Shown here piece by piece: positions 21,259-34,062 of a DNA stretch of 64,000 bases; the stretch's first letter is position 1; every line of letters starts with the position of its first letter. The notes under the pieces were generated by a model. That model had not been told where the DNA came from. It did not search any database and saw only the letters and a program-made list of their open reading frames with translations. The stretch is from Megalopta genalis (Eukaryota; Arthropoda; Insecta; Hymenoptera; Halictidae): the NCBI RefSeq assembly GCF_051020955.1, contig NC_135018.1, forward strand, positions 2,836,001 through 2,900,000. Direction: 5' to 3'. The position numbers were made by a program, and so were the translations under genes.

Positions 21259-21846
21259 TAGGGAAGCTTGAAAAACGGTGTAACTTTTTTTCGAATAAAA
21301 TGGACTTCGAATTAAATGGATTATTAGGACTAAATGACTTGAAGTTTGTTTCAGACGATAGAGGGACCGGTCTGCTAGGCGATTTTTTAATTTATGTTTT
21401 TTTATCCGAGCATATAGCGAAAATGTAAAAAGTGCATTTTGTAGATCTCGGTGACTTGTATGCATGTTGATGATTTCATCGAAATCGGTGGACGCATAGT
21501 CAAGTTACAGCCGTTAAAAGATGTAAAAGTTAGCTGTTTTTCGTGGAATCTTAATTGGAATCTTTAATTGATTATAACTCCTGTCAAGGTCAATCATTTT
21601 CGATGCAATTTTCGACACGCGTACAAGTTCTGCAAGATCTACAAAATGCGTTGTTTCTTTTAATTTCGTTATAGGCTCAGATGAAAGAGTTCTTTTTTAT
21701 ATTTCTGTCACATTTCAAGTGATAGCAAAATTTAAAGAAAAGTATTATAGTCATTATCTAGTATACCAGTCCCTCTGTCATCTAAACGAAATTCAAGACG
21801 TTTAGTCCAGTTTTAAGGAACTTACACCGTCTTTCAAGTTTCCCTA
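21259..21846. repeat. 588-bp imperfect inverted repeat
   Basis: The left end TAGGGAAGCTTGAAAAACGG mirrors the right end (CCGTCTTTCAAGTTTCCCTA). Further mirrored blocks are GAGGGACCGGTCTG with CCAGTCCCTCTGTC and TGCATTTTGTAGATCT with AGATCTACAAAATGCG. The arms (about 220-250 bp each) are diverged but the order is kept. It may be an old TA-flanked fold-back transposon or a hairpin-RNA locus. No coding frame. Confidence 0.75.
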
Positions 21847-23030
21847 TTTATATGCTCGCCATTGTCTGTATTTTGGAAGAACCTTTTTAAAGGGTATGAA
21901 TTCTTCTCTTACAAGTTTAAACAAAACACGCGTTTGAAAACACATCTCGTATAAACTTCTAATATATCCATAGCGAGAAAATCAGTTTACTATGCCAGGA
22001 TCGTATCGCAAGCCACTCCTTTTCCGTGAGTGCTTTCAACGGGGTGGCTTCCTTTTTGCTTTTTACGAGCCGCGCGGGTTTATCCCATTTCCTCGAAACT
22101 ACAATGCTCGGCATTCAATAGTCGCTCCTCATTACGAAATCGGCGAATATCTAGCATTGTTGTCCACTTACAATACCCATCGCCGTTATTTTAACGGCGG
22201 AGGTTTCGTCGATCGTCGCAGCCAGCTCGCGAAAAGAAATTTCTATTGTTTTGGAATTTTAATCGACCCGATTTTTAGAACGAAATTAGCGTCCCATATT
22301 CGCCCGAATATTTGGCTATTAGATTATCGGTGTGTAGTCCTTTGTGAGTTGACTGTAAATAACACGCGCACGTATTCACCGTTGTAATTTACGCGCTTCG
22401 TACGCTTCGTTCTAAATTGATTCGTGACGCCGAACGCCGCTTGGCGTTGACCACTTCGCGTCCCGCTAAAATCGGCTTCTAACTCGGTTATTTTTGCGAA
22501 TTCGATCTCGGACGTTTATCGGCACATTTTGCAAACATTCGATTACCTTGTCGAGCGATAGTTTCACGTGGAAGGGCTGATGAAGCCATTCGACGCTTTC
22601 GAAAAATAGATTTGATAGCAAAAAAGAAAAGTTAAACTCACATTAGCCCTCAAACGACCAGAAGGGTCCATGGGACTCAGTTTAATAATGCAGCTTATGT
22701 AAAAATGAAATGTGGAACATGTTTTAAAAATAAAGTAAAATCGATACTACGTGAAACATTTATAAAGTGAATTAATGTGCTAGTTTTAATCAAAATGTAA
22801 TCGACAAATCTATTACTCCTTTTTTCAACTGTTTTCCATGTATTAATCCATTTCATTTTTAATATTATTATATCCACTGTTTTGCGTCTTTTCAATGTAT
22901 GCAATAGTATGCATTTTTTCAATTTCGCGTATATGAAAAATATGTTCAGCAATCATACCGATCGATTTCATTCGACATCTTTCGTTATAGCTGCCATATA
23001 AAGTACATACTTATATGTATAAATATATAA
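21847..23030. other. Unique sequence, no gene recognised
   Basis: A plus-strand open frame of 131 codons (21992-22387, ATG start) is the longest simple-sequence-free frame in this part. It has no motif I know, no good flanking splice sites and an unusual mixture of residues, so I do not call it a gene. Confidence 0.5.
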
Positions 23031-23122
23031 ATATATATTATAATATAATATAATATAATATAATATAATATAATATAATATAATATAATATAATATAATA
23101 TAATATAATATAATATAATATA
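23031..23122. repeat. (TATAA)n pentanucleotide microsatellite
   Basis: About 17 near-perfect copies of TATAA. Flanks are AT-rich unique DNA. Confidence 0.95.
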
Positions 23123-23836
23123 ACAAAAACAACATGTTTACATTGTCCAACGATTGATTGCAAATAGTAGAAAAATTCGATACATTCGTGCAAAACGGAT
23201 GCCAGTTGCCCAAATGATGAAACTTTTTGGATTTAATCGTTCAATATTTACGTTTCGTTATTTCGTTTCTAATTTGAAAAATCAGCGGAACAAATTTTAA
23301 TAAACTTGTAACACGAACGTGAAAAATGGATTAAAATTGCTTTATAAAACAGCCGTTTTCTGCAAGATCATTTATCTTATTTAACATCCGGTACTATGGT
23401 ACTAATTGCATCAGCCCGTCAGATAATGCAACTTTCGACGGCGGATTTAATAAAATACGAAATTCTCTTCGAAACTCGCATTCCATTAAGTTGTCTTCGT
23501 TACGTTTCCGTAGGATTCCTTGGAAACAGCAAATCTCGATCTTCGGTACATCGCGAAGTGCAGAAGTTTTCAGTCCCCGGAACGCGTGCAATTCTTCTTC
23601 TACGAGTTGATATTGTTCATTTCCCCGCGGATTTCAAGCGGAAACAAAGCAATATTCGCGAAATTTTTCCGGCTTCCCTGTGTGCCGACACGTAAAAACG
23701 AAAATTGCAACAACGCAACGTGAACAATTTCAAAAACAATTTCATACTCTCACTGCCGCACCAACAACATCCGAAGTTTCATGGAATTACAGAATTTTGT
23801 TCGAATCGAATTAATATCGAAATTTATTTCAAACGT
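23123..23836. other. Unique sequence
   Basis: No gene recognised. Chance frames occur on both strands around 23394-23695. Confidence 0.5.
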
Positions 23837-24535
23837 TTTCATTGTTTCGTATATCACCTATTAATTTTTATTATTATTTTATTATTATTATTATTTTATA
23901 TTCATCTTATCTTCACGGTTGAATGAAGGGTTAACATAATTAACATATTTTTAAGATAATTAGTTGATATAATTTTCATTGTTTCGGATATCATCTATTC
24001 ACTTGTATTATTATTTTATTATTTTTAATATTATTTCATATTCTTCTTATCTTCACGATTGAATGAACGGTTAACATAATCAACATATTTTTATCATAAT
24101 TAGTTAATATAATTTTCATTGTTTCGGATATCATCTATTCACTTTCATTATTATTTTATTATTTTTAATATTATTTCATATTCATCTCATCTTCACAGTT
24201 AAATGAACGGTTAACATAATCAACATATTTTTAACATAATTAGTTAATATAATTTCCATTGTTTCGGGTATCATCTATTTACTTTTATTATTATTTTATT
24301 ATTTTTAATATTATTTCATATTCATCTCATCTTCACGGTTGAATGAACGGTTAACATAATCAACATATTTTTATCATAATTAGTTAATATAATTTTCATT
24401 GTTTCGGATATCATCTATTCACTTTTATTATTATTTTATTATTTTTAATATTATTTCATATTCATCTCATCTTCACAGTTAAATGAACGGTTAACATAAT
24501 TAACATATTTCTAACATAATTGGTTGATACAATTT
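23837..24535. repeat. 140-bp tandem repeat, about 5 units
   Basis: The motif GGTTAACATAAT recurs with its TTAAC at 23931, 24071, 24211, 24351 and 24491, exactly 140 bp each time. Units also share TTCATTGTTTCGGATATCAT and CTTCACGGTTGAATGAACGG. A worn partial unit precedes the first full one. The lack of length change against several substitutions suggests slow point divergence after expansion. Confidence 0.95.
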
Positions 24536-25390
24536 TTAAAGCATTCGTGATGCATAGTACTTGCTCTGTCTACTGTTAGACCAACCGTTTATAGCCAAGC
24601 AAGTGATAACGATTGGGTTAACGTAATCTTACACCGTGTTTAGCGGCAGGCAAAAAAACCGAAATTAGAAACGCGTTCACCCATTTACACGGGGCGCTAT
24701 TTACCGGTGCAATAAGCGGTGGCTGTTTAACCCACTTTCAAAGTATACGGATATATCGCGTTTCAGAGTATGATCGCGGTACTTTGCTAACATTTAACAA
24801 GATATATTAATAGAAATCGCATCGGGAAAAATATGAAGTTACAGGCAAGACGCGGCCGATACAACGCCGTGGACAGAAATCGCCGAAGGTGGAGAAATGG
24901 GTGTGGCGCACGTGCGAAATATAATATATAATAGTGTAGCGTGTTATAAAAAGCTTGCCGTTGGCCAGACATATATTTTTCCGATAACGAAACGAACATT
25001 TTATTATACTTCGGAAATGGATTTATGAGCACGGTTGCTCCGATATTAAAGGAATAGTAAAAAAAAGAAGGAATTTGACGTTCAATAAAAAGGCCTTCGG
25101 CGAGGGAAAATGTTCGCTCGACGTTGGTTTCGCTCTTTTTTTTTCAGCCGCGATGGCGGATAAAAAATAGGAGCCAGAAGTTAGATTTACGTGTTAGATA
25201 ATCAACGCCGCTGGCGGGCATGTTGTGTGCATAATGAACTATAACGAAGAAGAATTCTCTCGTGTTCATAGTTTTATTATGAATACTGGTGTTTTTTAAT
25301 CTCGCGTCTTCGCTATCACCGAACGAGACGAAAAAACGGTGGGATGCGTGCAATTTGATAAAAACTGCAATTTCGCGCGGACATGAATAT
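24536..25390. other. Unique sequence
   Basis: No gene recognised. A good acceptor-like pyrimidine run ending TTTCAG lies at about 25136-25146 (plus), but the following frame closes after a few codons. Confidence 0.5.
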
Positions 25391-25780
25391 AAATTGCATA
25401 CAATAATATTGTTATTTTATATAAATATTATATATTATATTATTATATTATATCAACACTATATATTATATTATTATATTGCATAAATATTATATATCAC
25501 ACTATTATATTGTATAAGTATTATATAATAATATTATTATATCATATAAATATTATATATTATATTGCTATATTATATAAAATAATATAATAATATTATT
25601 ATGTCATATACATATTATATATTATATTATCATATTATATTGTATAAATATTATATAATAATATTATTATATCATATAAATATTATATATTACATTGTTA
25701 TATTATGTAAAATAATATAATAATATTATTATGTCATATAAATATTATATATTATATTATTATATTGCATAAAATAATGT
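25391..25780. repeat. AT-rich degenerate minisatellite
   Basis: Blocks such as ATAAATATTATATATTATAT and AATAATATTATTATATCAT repeat in mixed order over about 390 bp. Confidence 0.85.
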
Positions 25781-27103
25781 AATATAAATTAATGAATCTC
25801 TCGTTGTTGAAATATTTAGATAAATATGTCGATATAATATGTCGTACATAAAACTGTGCTCGAAGCTTGCACGCTTCCCGAAGCTTTTCCAATAAAAGTT
25901 TTATTCGACGTGATCTTCGAATAACGTTAACCTTCAATTTTTATTTAACACGATATCCAAACATTTTTCAACGATACGTAAATATTCATAGCAATCGTTA
26001 CGCGGGATCTGCTTTTAAGCATTCGGTGGTCGAGCTATTTTGCTTCTCTAATACGATGAAATAACAAGGATTTATGGATCATGAATTGTAAGTAATTGCA
26101 TCATTATGCGTTAGGGAAGAAATTTATATCTCTATCTGAATTGTAAATTATAAATTGGTTCACGCATTTCCGGCCGTGTTAATCGCTTATGCGATTTTAA
26201 CATGTTGTCGTTGCGTCACACATGTAGGATTTAATGCGACGATTCGTTCATTATGAAATGACGCCGCGCGAATCTTTAATTATCAGCGATTCCGCAGATA
26301 ATCCGGACACGTGGTTGTCAGTTTATCGGAAACCAATTGTGACCCGAATTGGGCATCATTGAGATGCACCAATTACAGATTATCAATGTTCTAGTAGATG
26401 TACATACGTTTACAATATTATAAAGCAAATAATTCCGTTGCAGATATAAATATATTTTGGTTATTAGGACCCAATTATAATTCGTTGCAAGTGTATGTAA
26501 CTGTGATCGTTAACGAGACACTCGTTAATAAGAAGAGGTCCTGTTAATAAAAAGCGGCAGAGGAGACCGGGGCTAGAAGTTCCGATTCTGAGAAAACATT
26601 AATTAGAAAAAAGTAACTGCATCATTTCATAGTCAATTTTTATGCTTTTTATTTTCACATGCGCTCCATGCTGGAGATCCGGCTGCGACGGTCTAGCTGG
26701 AGAATAATCAGCGTGGCCTTCTTTCAGGGTGCGAGTCAGTTAAGCATCAAAACTTAGGAATACGCCAATCGCAGCACTTTTAAATTCTCTCGTCGGAACA
26801 GTCGAGTCGAGATGGGTTCCGGCGGAACACGCAAATCGTAAACTGTTTACTGCAATCTCGTTGATACTCTCATAAACGAACAGTCGTTCTCAACTCCTCC
26901 ACGAAACAGTAATTGCAAGTTGACAGTATTCGAATTACAACTTTTCAATCAGTGCAAAGCGTTCTATCAAATAGTTCAATTCAATTCAATAGTCTTAATT
27001 GTGCAGACCGATTCGTTCTAGTCTTTCGCGAACCAGGTGAAACATGCGACGCTCTGCATCATGCGGGGTTAATTATATCCCGAACATTATCCATCTACAA
27101 ATA
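25781..27103. other. Unique sequence
   Basis: No gene recognised. A GC-richer patch lies at about 26650-26850 but carries no open frame worth calling. Confidence 0.5.
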
Positions 27104-27408
27104 TACAGGATGTCCCAAAATTATATTTCCGAGAAATGAGGGGTTCCCGAGATCATTTCAAGTAACTTTTTCCTTAGCGAAAATGCAATACGCGGCTTCG
27201 TTTACGAGTTATTAACGAAAAACAGTGATCAATGAGAGGCGAGCACGGTCAGCGCCCCGCCCTGCGGCCAATGCCGCGTCGCACTGGCCGTCTGACGCAG
27301 CGGCAGTGGTCGCGAGGGCGGGGCATCAGCTCTCATTGGTCAGTGTTTTTCGTTAATAACTCGTAAACGAAGCCGCGGATTGCATTTTCGCTAAGGAAAA
27401 AGATTATT
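27104..27408. mobile_element. MITE-C, nearly complete palindrome
   Basis: The left end is TACAGGATGTCCCAAAATTA. The two arms mirror each other (GTTATTAACGAAAAACAGTG against CAGTGTTTTTCGTTAATAAC). The centre is a GC-rich palindromic stretch with CCAATGAGAG/CTCTCATTGG. The right terminus (about 60 bp) is missing. In its internal blocks it closely resembles the copies at 49.7 and 54.2 kb. Confidence 0.85.
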
Positions 27409-27469
27409 TATTAAGCAGATTACGTGCCCCCAAAACAATTCAACTTTTAATTGAAACATTTTTCAAAAT

Positions 27470-27868
27470 CATCAATATATCTGTTATATATCAATATATC
27501 TTCAATAATCAATATATATATCAATATATCTTCAATAATCAATATATATCAATATATCTTCAATAATCAATATATATCAATATATCTTCAATATTCAATA
27601 TATATCAATATATCTTCAATAATCAATATATATCAATATATCTTCAATAATCAATATATATCAATATATCTTCAATAATCAATATATATCAATATATCTT
27701 CAATAATCAATATATATATATCAATATATCTTCAATAATCAATATATATCAATATATCTTCAATAATCAATATATCTTCAATAATCAATATATATCAATA
27801 TATCTTCAATAATCAATATATATCAATATATCTTCAATAATCAATATATCTTCAATATTCAATATATC
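27470..27868. repeat. AT-rich minisatellite (TATCAATATATCTTCAATAA units)
   Basis: A roughly 27-bp unit, AATCAATATATATCAATATA plus TCTTCAA, is repeated about 15 times with small length changes. The ILE/TYR-rich open frames on either strand are repeat artefacts. Confidence 0.95.
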
Positions 27869-28757
27869 TCTATTGCGAGATATTTGAATGAATCGATTTA
27901 GACGGGTCACCCTGTATAATAATGCTCGTATAAAAATAATTGATAACGACGTACCGACGGGGGGAGTGGCGGAAAATAATCGACGCAGCATGTACATACA
28001 TACATATATGTTCTATATGTGTGTGAAGACGTGAAGAGAGCGGTCCGAATGTTTGTGAGTGTCGTTAACGTCTCGTGTAGTGTAGACGTTCGTTCTTTCT
28101 GGTTATCGATTTACCGTGTATACATACTTTCTCGTGTTATATTGTGCCAGCCAGGATGTTTGTGCGGTTTCCGGCGATTCTTGAGGTTGGGCGTTCCGCA
28201 ATGCAATGAATTTCAGTCTGTTTTCGTAAAACAGATAGCAGTTCAACGGATAACATTTAACCAAAGATTTTGGTAATCCAGTTCGGCTGACAAGCAGCCG
28301 CGTTCAAAATGAACAAATGGTAAAAAAAGATCATACTAAATAATAAACCATCATGGTAAATAATTTACCACCAGTGAATAAATCGTGCGTTACGGGGAGA
28401 TATTTTTTAAAACTAACATTTTTCCGCTTTCTCTGTGGACCGTGCGTCGTGACTACGCCAATGTCAGACCGCGTACGCGTCCTTTCAGATGCAATAGAAA
28501 TTACATCAGTTGGACTGGGATGTCCTGCCTCATTCTCCGTGCTCACCGGACCTTGCTCGCACAGACTACCATCTTTTTCGCTCTCTACAAAATTTCCTTC
28601 ATATAATAGTTTCAGTACGTTCGCATACCGGAAAGTTTGTCACATACGGGTTCACGAGTCCATTCATAAACGTATGAAAATTTTAGATACGCCTGTACAC
28701 ATTGGGCCCACCCTCTGCACACATACATGTACTACCATCTATTCGTATGCAAACTAG
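27869..28757. other. Unique sequence with a transposon-like terminus
   Basis: At 27886-27919 the sequence AATCGATTTAGACGGGTCAC continues into CCTGTATA. A very similar end occurs at 41848-41878, also directly after an AT-rich tandem repeat, so both may be ends of one MITE family. The rest is unique, with chance frames around 28353-28757. Confidence 0.5.
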
Positions 28758-29656
28758 TACAGTAAATTTTCCCCCAATTGTCCTGCAATTTGTGCACAAA
28801 AATGGACGATTTGGGAAGAGGAGGCGCTTCGTTTTTATAGTCGTTGACAATCGGCAACTATAAAAATAATATAATCGTGTATAATAGAGTAGAATAGTTA
28901 AATGATTGAATAAGAATATAAAATATAGAATATATGGAATATATGGAATATATGGAAGAATAGATAGATAGAATAGATAGAATATATATAGAATATAGAT
29001 AGAATATATAGAATATATAGATTATATAGAATATATAGAATATATAGATTATATAGATTATATAGAATATATAGAATATACAGAATATATAGAATATACA
29101 GCATATATAGAATATACAGAATATATAGAATATATAGATTATATAGAATATATAGAATATACAGAATATATAGAATATACAGAATATATAGAATATACAG
29201 AATATATAGAATATACAGAATATATAGAATATACAGAATATACAGAATATATAGAATATACAGAATATAGAACAGAATAATTAGATAATTGAATTAGAAT
29301 ATAAAATATTGAATATAGAACATATAGAATATATAGCATATATGAAATATATGGAATATATAGAATATATAAAAGATAGAGAATATATGAAATATATGGA
29401 ATATATAGAATATATAAAAGATAGAGAATATAGTGAATATATAGAATATATAGAATATATAAAAGGTAGAGAATATAGTGAATATATAGAATATACAGAA
29501 TATACAGAATGCATAGAATACATAGAATAAATCCAATATATAAAATATATAGAATAAACAGAATAACATTAATAGAACAATCGTATCTCCTATTCCCAAA
29601 TCGTCCATTTTTCTTTTGTCCATTCTTCCCAGGAAAATTAGAAAGAATTTACTATA
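28758..29656. mobile_element. MITE-B split by a large internal satellite
   Basis: The left arm (TACAGTAAATTTTCCCCCAA, AAAAATGGACGATTTGGGAA) and the right arm (TCGTATCTCCTATTCCCAAA, TCGTCCATTTTT, GAATTTACTATA) are the two halves of one palindromic element. They are now about 700 bp apart because a GAATATATA-type repeat grew in the loop. The right terminus is one base off the family consensus. Confidence 0.6.
28870..29575. repeat. GAATATATA/GAATATACA minisatellite
   Basis: A 9-bp repeat, GAATATATA alternating with GAATATACA, extends for about 700 bp with local variants (AAAAGATAGAGAATATA). Long Tyr/Ile/Ser frames on the minus strand are artefacts. Confidence 0.95.
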
Positions 29657-29843
29657 CTAATAAGACAAGCGAACGCGAGAATACGGCAACGTTGCATTCG
29701 GGGCTAGCAGTTGATTCCTCTTGTCTATACACTGTGGAATGTCGTGCCGCGTTGCTTTTAGCGATTCCTAGTCTTTTCCTCCTTGTTGGCGTTAGAAAAA
29801 TGGGGAAAGTTTTCAGGTTCTTACCACCTGAGAGAGTGCCCTG

Positions 29844-29888
<45 letters not shown>

Positions 29889-31072
29889 GTGATATATATG
29901 TACGTGATATACGCAACGTTGCCAAGTGTCCGTAACCTCGCCGCACTCGAGGTTTCCATAAACTTCCATCCTTCGAAAATTCGAGGAAATTGCTTGCTTT
30001 ACATTAAGCTCATTCAGGAACTCGATAGCGAAGTACGCTTTTTTGCGTGTCAATGGGTCCTTATGAATGTTCTGCATTATGTATTAGCTTTCTTTTTTTT
30101 AGAGAATTCTCAAATTATTTCTCGGAAATACAGCTAGAAACGTAACTTTAGCGAAGCCTCGGTAAAGCAACAACGTGTCAAAGATCGAAACTTTCGAGGC
30201 GATTATATCGAATTTGAGATGCTGAAATTCCTTGAGATTTTAACAGGACGTAGATGACACTTAAATTAACGAACTAACAGAATTCCAACAAATTCTTAAA
30301 CAAATCGCTTTCGGATACAACGACCTGAACGGGCAGAATTTTGAGTCAGAGGAGGCCCATAGAGCAATTTTCTTTATGGGAAAGCAGAGGATTTTTATAA
30401 ACAAGGAATTATAAAGTTATGTAAACAAACGAGAAAAGGTTACAGGTGACAACGGCGAATGCATAATCGAGCGAAGACATTTCTTTATACGAACAAATTT
30501 GCTTTGCATTTACTTGTCAACAGCCGCGCGAACCTTCTGAACGACCGAAATATTAAAATTATTAACGAAAACTCTTCGGATTTATTCGAGAAACCTTATC
30601 AACTCTCTAATCGTAGATTAAAGCAAGCGCATTTGCCTAAAGTGTGTTCCTGAATGCTCGATTCTTCAATTTCCATCTGCCACGAATCTTGGCTGCTCGG
30701 TGTTCCGTAAAACTAAAGCGACGCCCGACGGTTCTCCAAACAATAACAGCTCTCGCACGAAGTTCAGTTAGTTCATGCACCGACTAAAATTTCGTTCGAA
30801 CAAACGGAGTTAATAGAATTGGAATCGCACACGGTATATACGTATCGATTCGTCTTTTTTTCCCGCGTTAAGTCCTTTGTGCCACAATCGAGGCAGCGAA
30901 GTGTGCATACAGGATTCCCGTATCACGGCCATTGCAGAGTCGGGGAAAAAAACGTCCTAATATTTTCAAAGCTTCTATCTCGCATTCAACTTCCGTAAGC
31001 TTGCACGGAGTCGCAGTTCGTATCTGGCAACAGAAATTCGGCAATCCGAAAAAAATATTATATATAATATTC

Positions 31073-31132
<60 letters not shown>

Positions 31133-31163
31133 TACTATATATATACTATATATATATATACTA
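29657..31163. other. Unique sequence with (TA)n runs
   Basis: (TA)n runs lie at about 29845-29884 and 31078-31160. No gene recognised. The frames at 29889-30137 and 30459-30653 have no known motif. Confidence 0.5.
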
Positions 31164-31562
31164 TTTTCACGAAGATTAAACGAAGTTAGCTGATAATAAA
31201 AATAGCTCGAAACTTCTTTCAAGGTAGCCAAGAAACTTGCACGATTTCAAAAAAAGAATATTATATATACTAAATAGTATATATATAATATTCTATACTA
31301 TATAATATATATATACTATACTATATATACTATACTATATATACTAAATAGTATATATATATAATATTCTATACTATATAATATATATACTATACTATAT
31401 ATACTAAATAGTATATATATAATATTCTATACTATACTATATATACTACATAGTATATATATAATACTCTTTTTTTGAAATCGTGCAAGTTTCTTGGCTA
31501 CCTTGAAAGAAGTTTCGAGCTATTTTTATTATCTGCTAACTTCGTCTATTCATCGTGAAAAT
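31164..31562. repeat. Long near-perfect inverted repeat (about 99-bp arms)
   Basis: The left arm (31164-31262) contains GAAGTTAGCTGATAATAAAA, ATAGCTCGAAACTTCTTTCA and AGGTAGCCAAGAAACTTGCA. The right arm (31465-31562) is its reverse complement with only a handful of mismatches. The 200-bp spacer is itself a self-complementary TATACTAAATAGTATA repeat. A transcript would fold into a very stable hairpin. Confidence 0.9.
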
Positions 31563-32139
31563 TCGCCCCTCTGTATTGCTACGTTGCAATATTACGACGT
31601 CTTTTTTGCGACAAGAATTTGCGAGAGAAACCGTCATTCGAGCGAACCGAAACATTCTTATTGGGGTCGCGCGCGCACTCAAAGGCATCGGGAGCACTCC
31701 CCTAGGAAATTTTGAATAGATTATCGATAATTTTCTTATTTCCAATCAGGCGCGTCGATACAATATACTGCCGCGATACACTTTTCGACAAATTAATTCC
31801 GGATCTATATTTTAATTACTTGATATTTTAATATCTCGACGGAATCCATTGGAGTGTACATTGGAAAGTCACGAAAATAGAAACCCACAAGAAAGAGTTT
31901 AACCTTTTTATACTAAATCTAAAGTTTTTTGCATTTTGACGTATAATCTTTTTATTTTATTTTTTCTGCATAGCATATATACTCTATTTTAATATATTGG
32001 AAAGTATTTTTCCCCTTCAGTTCATATTTATTTTCCTTATTATTATTTTTATATTTTCTTAATTTTATTATTCTTATTCTTATTATATTTATTTTATTAA
32101 TTATTAATAAGCACGTTTCTGTTTTCGTGCGATTAATTG
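31563..32139. other. Unique sequence
   Basis: No gene recognised. T- and A-rich stretches lie at 31940-32110. Confidence 0.5.
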
Positions 32140-32309
32140 TGATCAATTGTGCAATTGCCCCTCAGCTTGTGGACAAAAATGGTTAAATTGAGACGAAAGA
32201 GAGAGAGAGAGAGTGTGAAAATCGTGAGACTCGAATAATCGTATCTCCCTTCCCCAAATTGTCCATTTTCGTTAACAAGCCGAGGGACAATTGTGGAGAA
32301 CTTACTGTA
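32140..32309. mobile_element. MITE-B, degenerate copy
   Basis: The right end (AATCGTATCTCCCTTCCCCA, AATTGTCCATTTTCG, GAGAACTTACTGTA) is clear. A worn left part contains GCCCCTCAGCTTGTGGACAA. A (GA)n run sits in the loop. Confidence 0.65.
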
Positions 32310-34062
32310 CCAGCATACGTGCCGATTCTTATCGAAGTCTAATTTCGCTGGCGCAGCATCTAGGACCACGAATCGTCGCGAAATTGTGAGTCACCCGGTA
32401 ATCCTCTATTATTCCCCGCGAGGTGGCTCGGATAATTGTCACGTGAGAACGAAGCGACGAGACTCTTCTCGACTTAAGCTATTTCTTCCGTTCGCGAGCG
32501 TCGGGGCGCTTCTCGCCTCGCGCTATCTTACCGCTTCCGTCTCGAGAGTGCAAATCGGTTTTTTGAGATTCCACTTGAATTCTAACTCGTCGTGCCTTCT
32601 TGGTATTACGTTTCGGTCGTGTAATATCGTCCCGACCGGCGGGGCCTGCAGACATTTTATTACGAGTCGAAATGACCCCGCGTTCGCATCTCTCGGCCAT
32701 CGAAAACCATTCGTCTTCCAAGGGTTGAACGCGGTATAAATATTGTCTCGTCACAAACGCGGTAATCTCGAGATATTGACCTATTTGCAGTTCGAGCAAA
32801 TAGTTCGAGCCGACCATTCGGATCGCATCGTTATCGATGAAATCTCGCGTCAAGTGGAGGGTTAAATACAGCGTCAAAGGATCATTCGGTTCCGCCGAAA
32901 ATATCAAAATTCCCTCGGAGATTCCCTCGGTTCACGTCAAGAGATTTATGACGCAAGTGACGGAAATCCGTTACTTTTGAGCAAGTATAATACATTCGAT
33001 CGATTTCCAACTGTCATTTAAATCTCGGGCAACATGGAATTCGCATTTCAAATCTTTTGGTGAATTTTGGAAAAAAGAAGTAAACTTAAAAATTGTAGAC
33101 TTAAAAAATTTTCTTTTTTTATTTTTGGTTTCTCTTTTTGTATCTTTTTTAATATAATTTATATATAATTTTTATATATAATTATATATAATTTATATAA
33201 TTTTATCACTCTCTCTAATTTAGGAATCTAATTCTTATCTGCTTGACACACAGATAAAACTAACCGGCGATTTCACATCGAAAAATCAAAAACTCACCCT
33301 CGGTTAAAGGGTTAATTGGTACCGGAGACGGGTCATCAGAAGCGGATTTATAATTTAGGTTGTAATTTTTTGCGGAACTTAAAAACGCTTTTTAGCCACC
33401 TATCTTCTGATTAGACGTCGTACGATGAGATACGATTACTTGTCACGCCGTAGTCCTCTGGGGTATCATTTATTTCCAGATGATTTATTGAGTATCTGTC
33501 TAGCACCTCCTAGACAGGTTAAGAGCTTCACTTTCAGGGACATTAAGTTATAACGTTATTTTCTTAATATGTCTTCTTTCATGCTGCTACTCGATGTTTA
33601 CAACCTCTCAAGACATTCAAGTTCTCGCATCGTGAATATTTTTAAATGATATTACTTTAAAATGTAAAAATATAAAATAAAAATTTTCTACGCTAAATGC
33701 GATCCTTTTGTAGATCATATTCATGCTTTTGCAAATAATGTTCACTCTTCTGCAAATTGATCTTACGTATTTGTAATTATCTATAATTACAATATAATAT
33801 ATTCAATTTGAACCGTGAATGACATTTTATAAATAATTATATTGAGAATTTATGAGAATTAATTATCCGTAATGGAATTTGTATTGTTTTACAAATTAGT
33901 ATATGAATTCACGTTAAATTTAAAAATTGAGTAAGAGACGGCCAATTTTGATCTACGAAAGGGTTAATTTTATGTGCAAACGGGTGAACACAAAAAATAA
34001 AAATTAAACGTAACAGCATATATTTGGCAATTTAATTTCCACACGGAATTGAATAACTTTTT
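32310..34062. other. Unique sequence, partly GC-richer
   Basis: Around 32310-32750 GC is higher and frames of about 145 codons are open on both strands (32293-32739 plus, 32479-32907 minus). They overlap each other, lack known motifs and are not called. The rest is AT-rich. Confidence 0.45.

Noticed and set aside
21992..22387. 131-codon ATG frame as a possible gene
   Set aside because: No recognisable motif, no splice context, and unusual residue mixture; better explained by chance.
28898..29623. Tyr/Ile/Ser-rich frames of 66-109 codons
   Set aside because: Products of the GAATATATA repeat.
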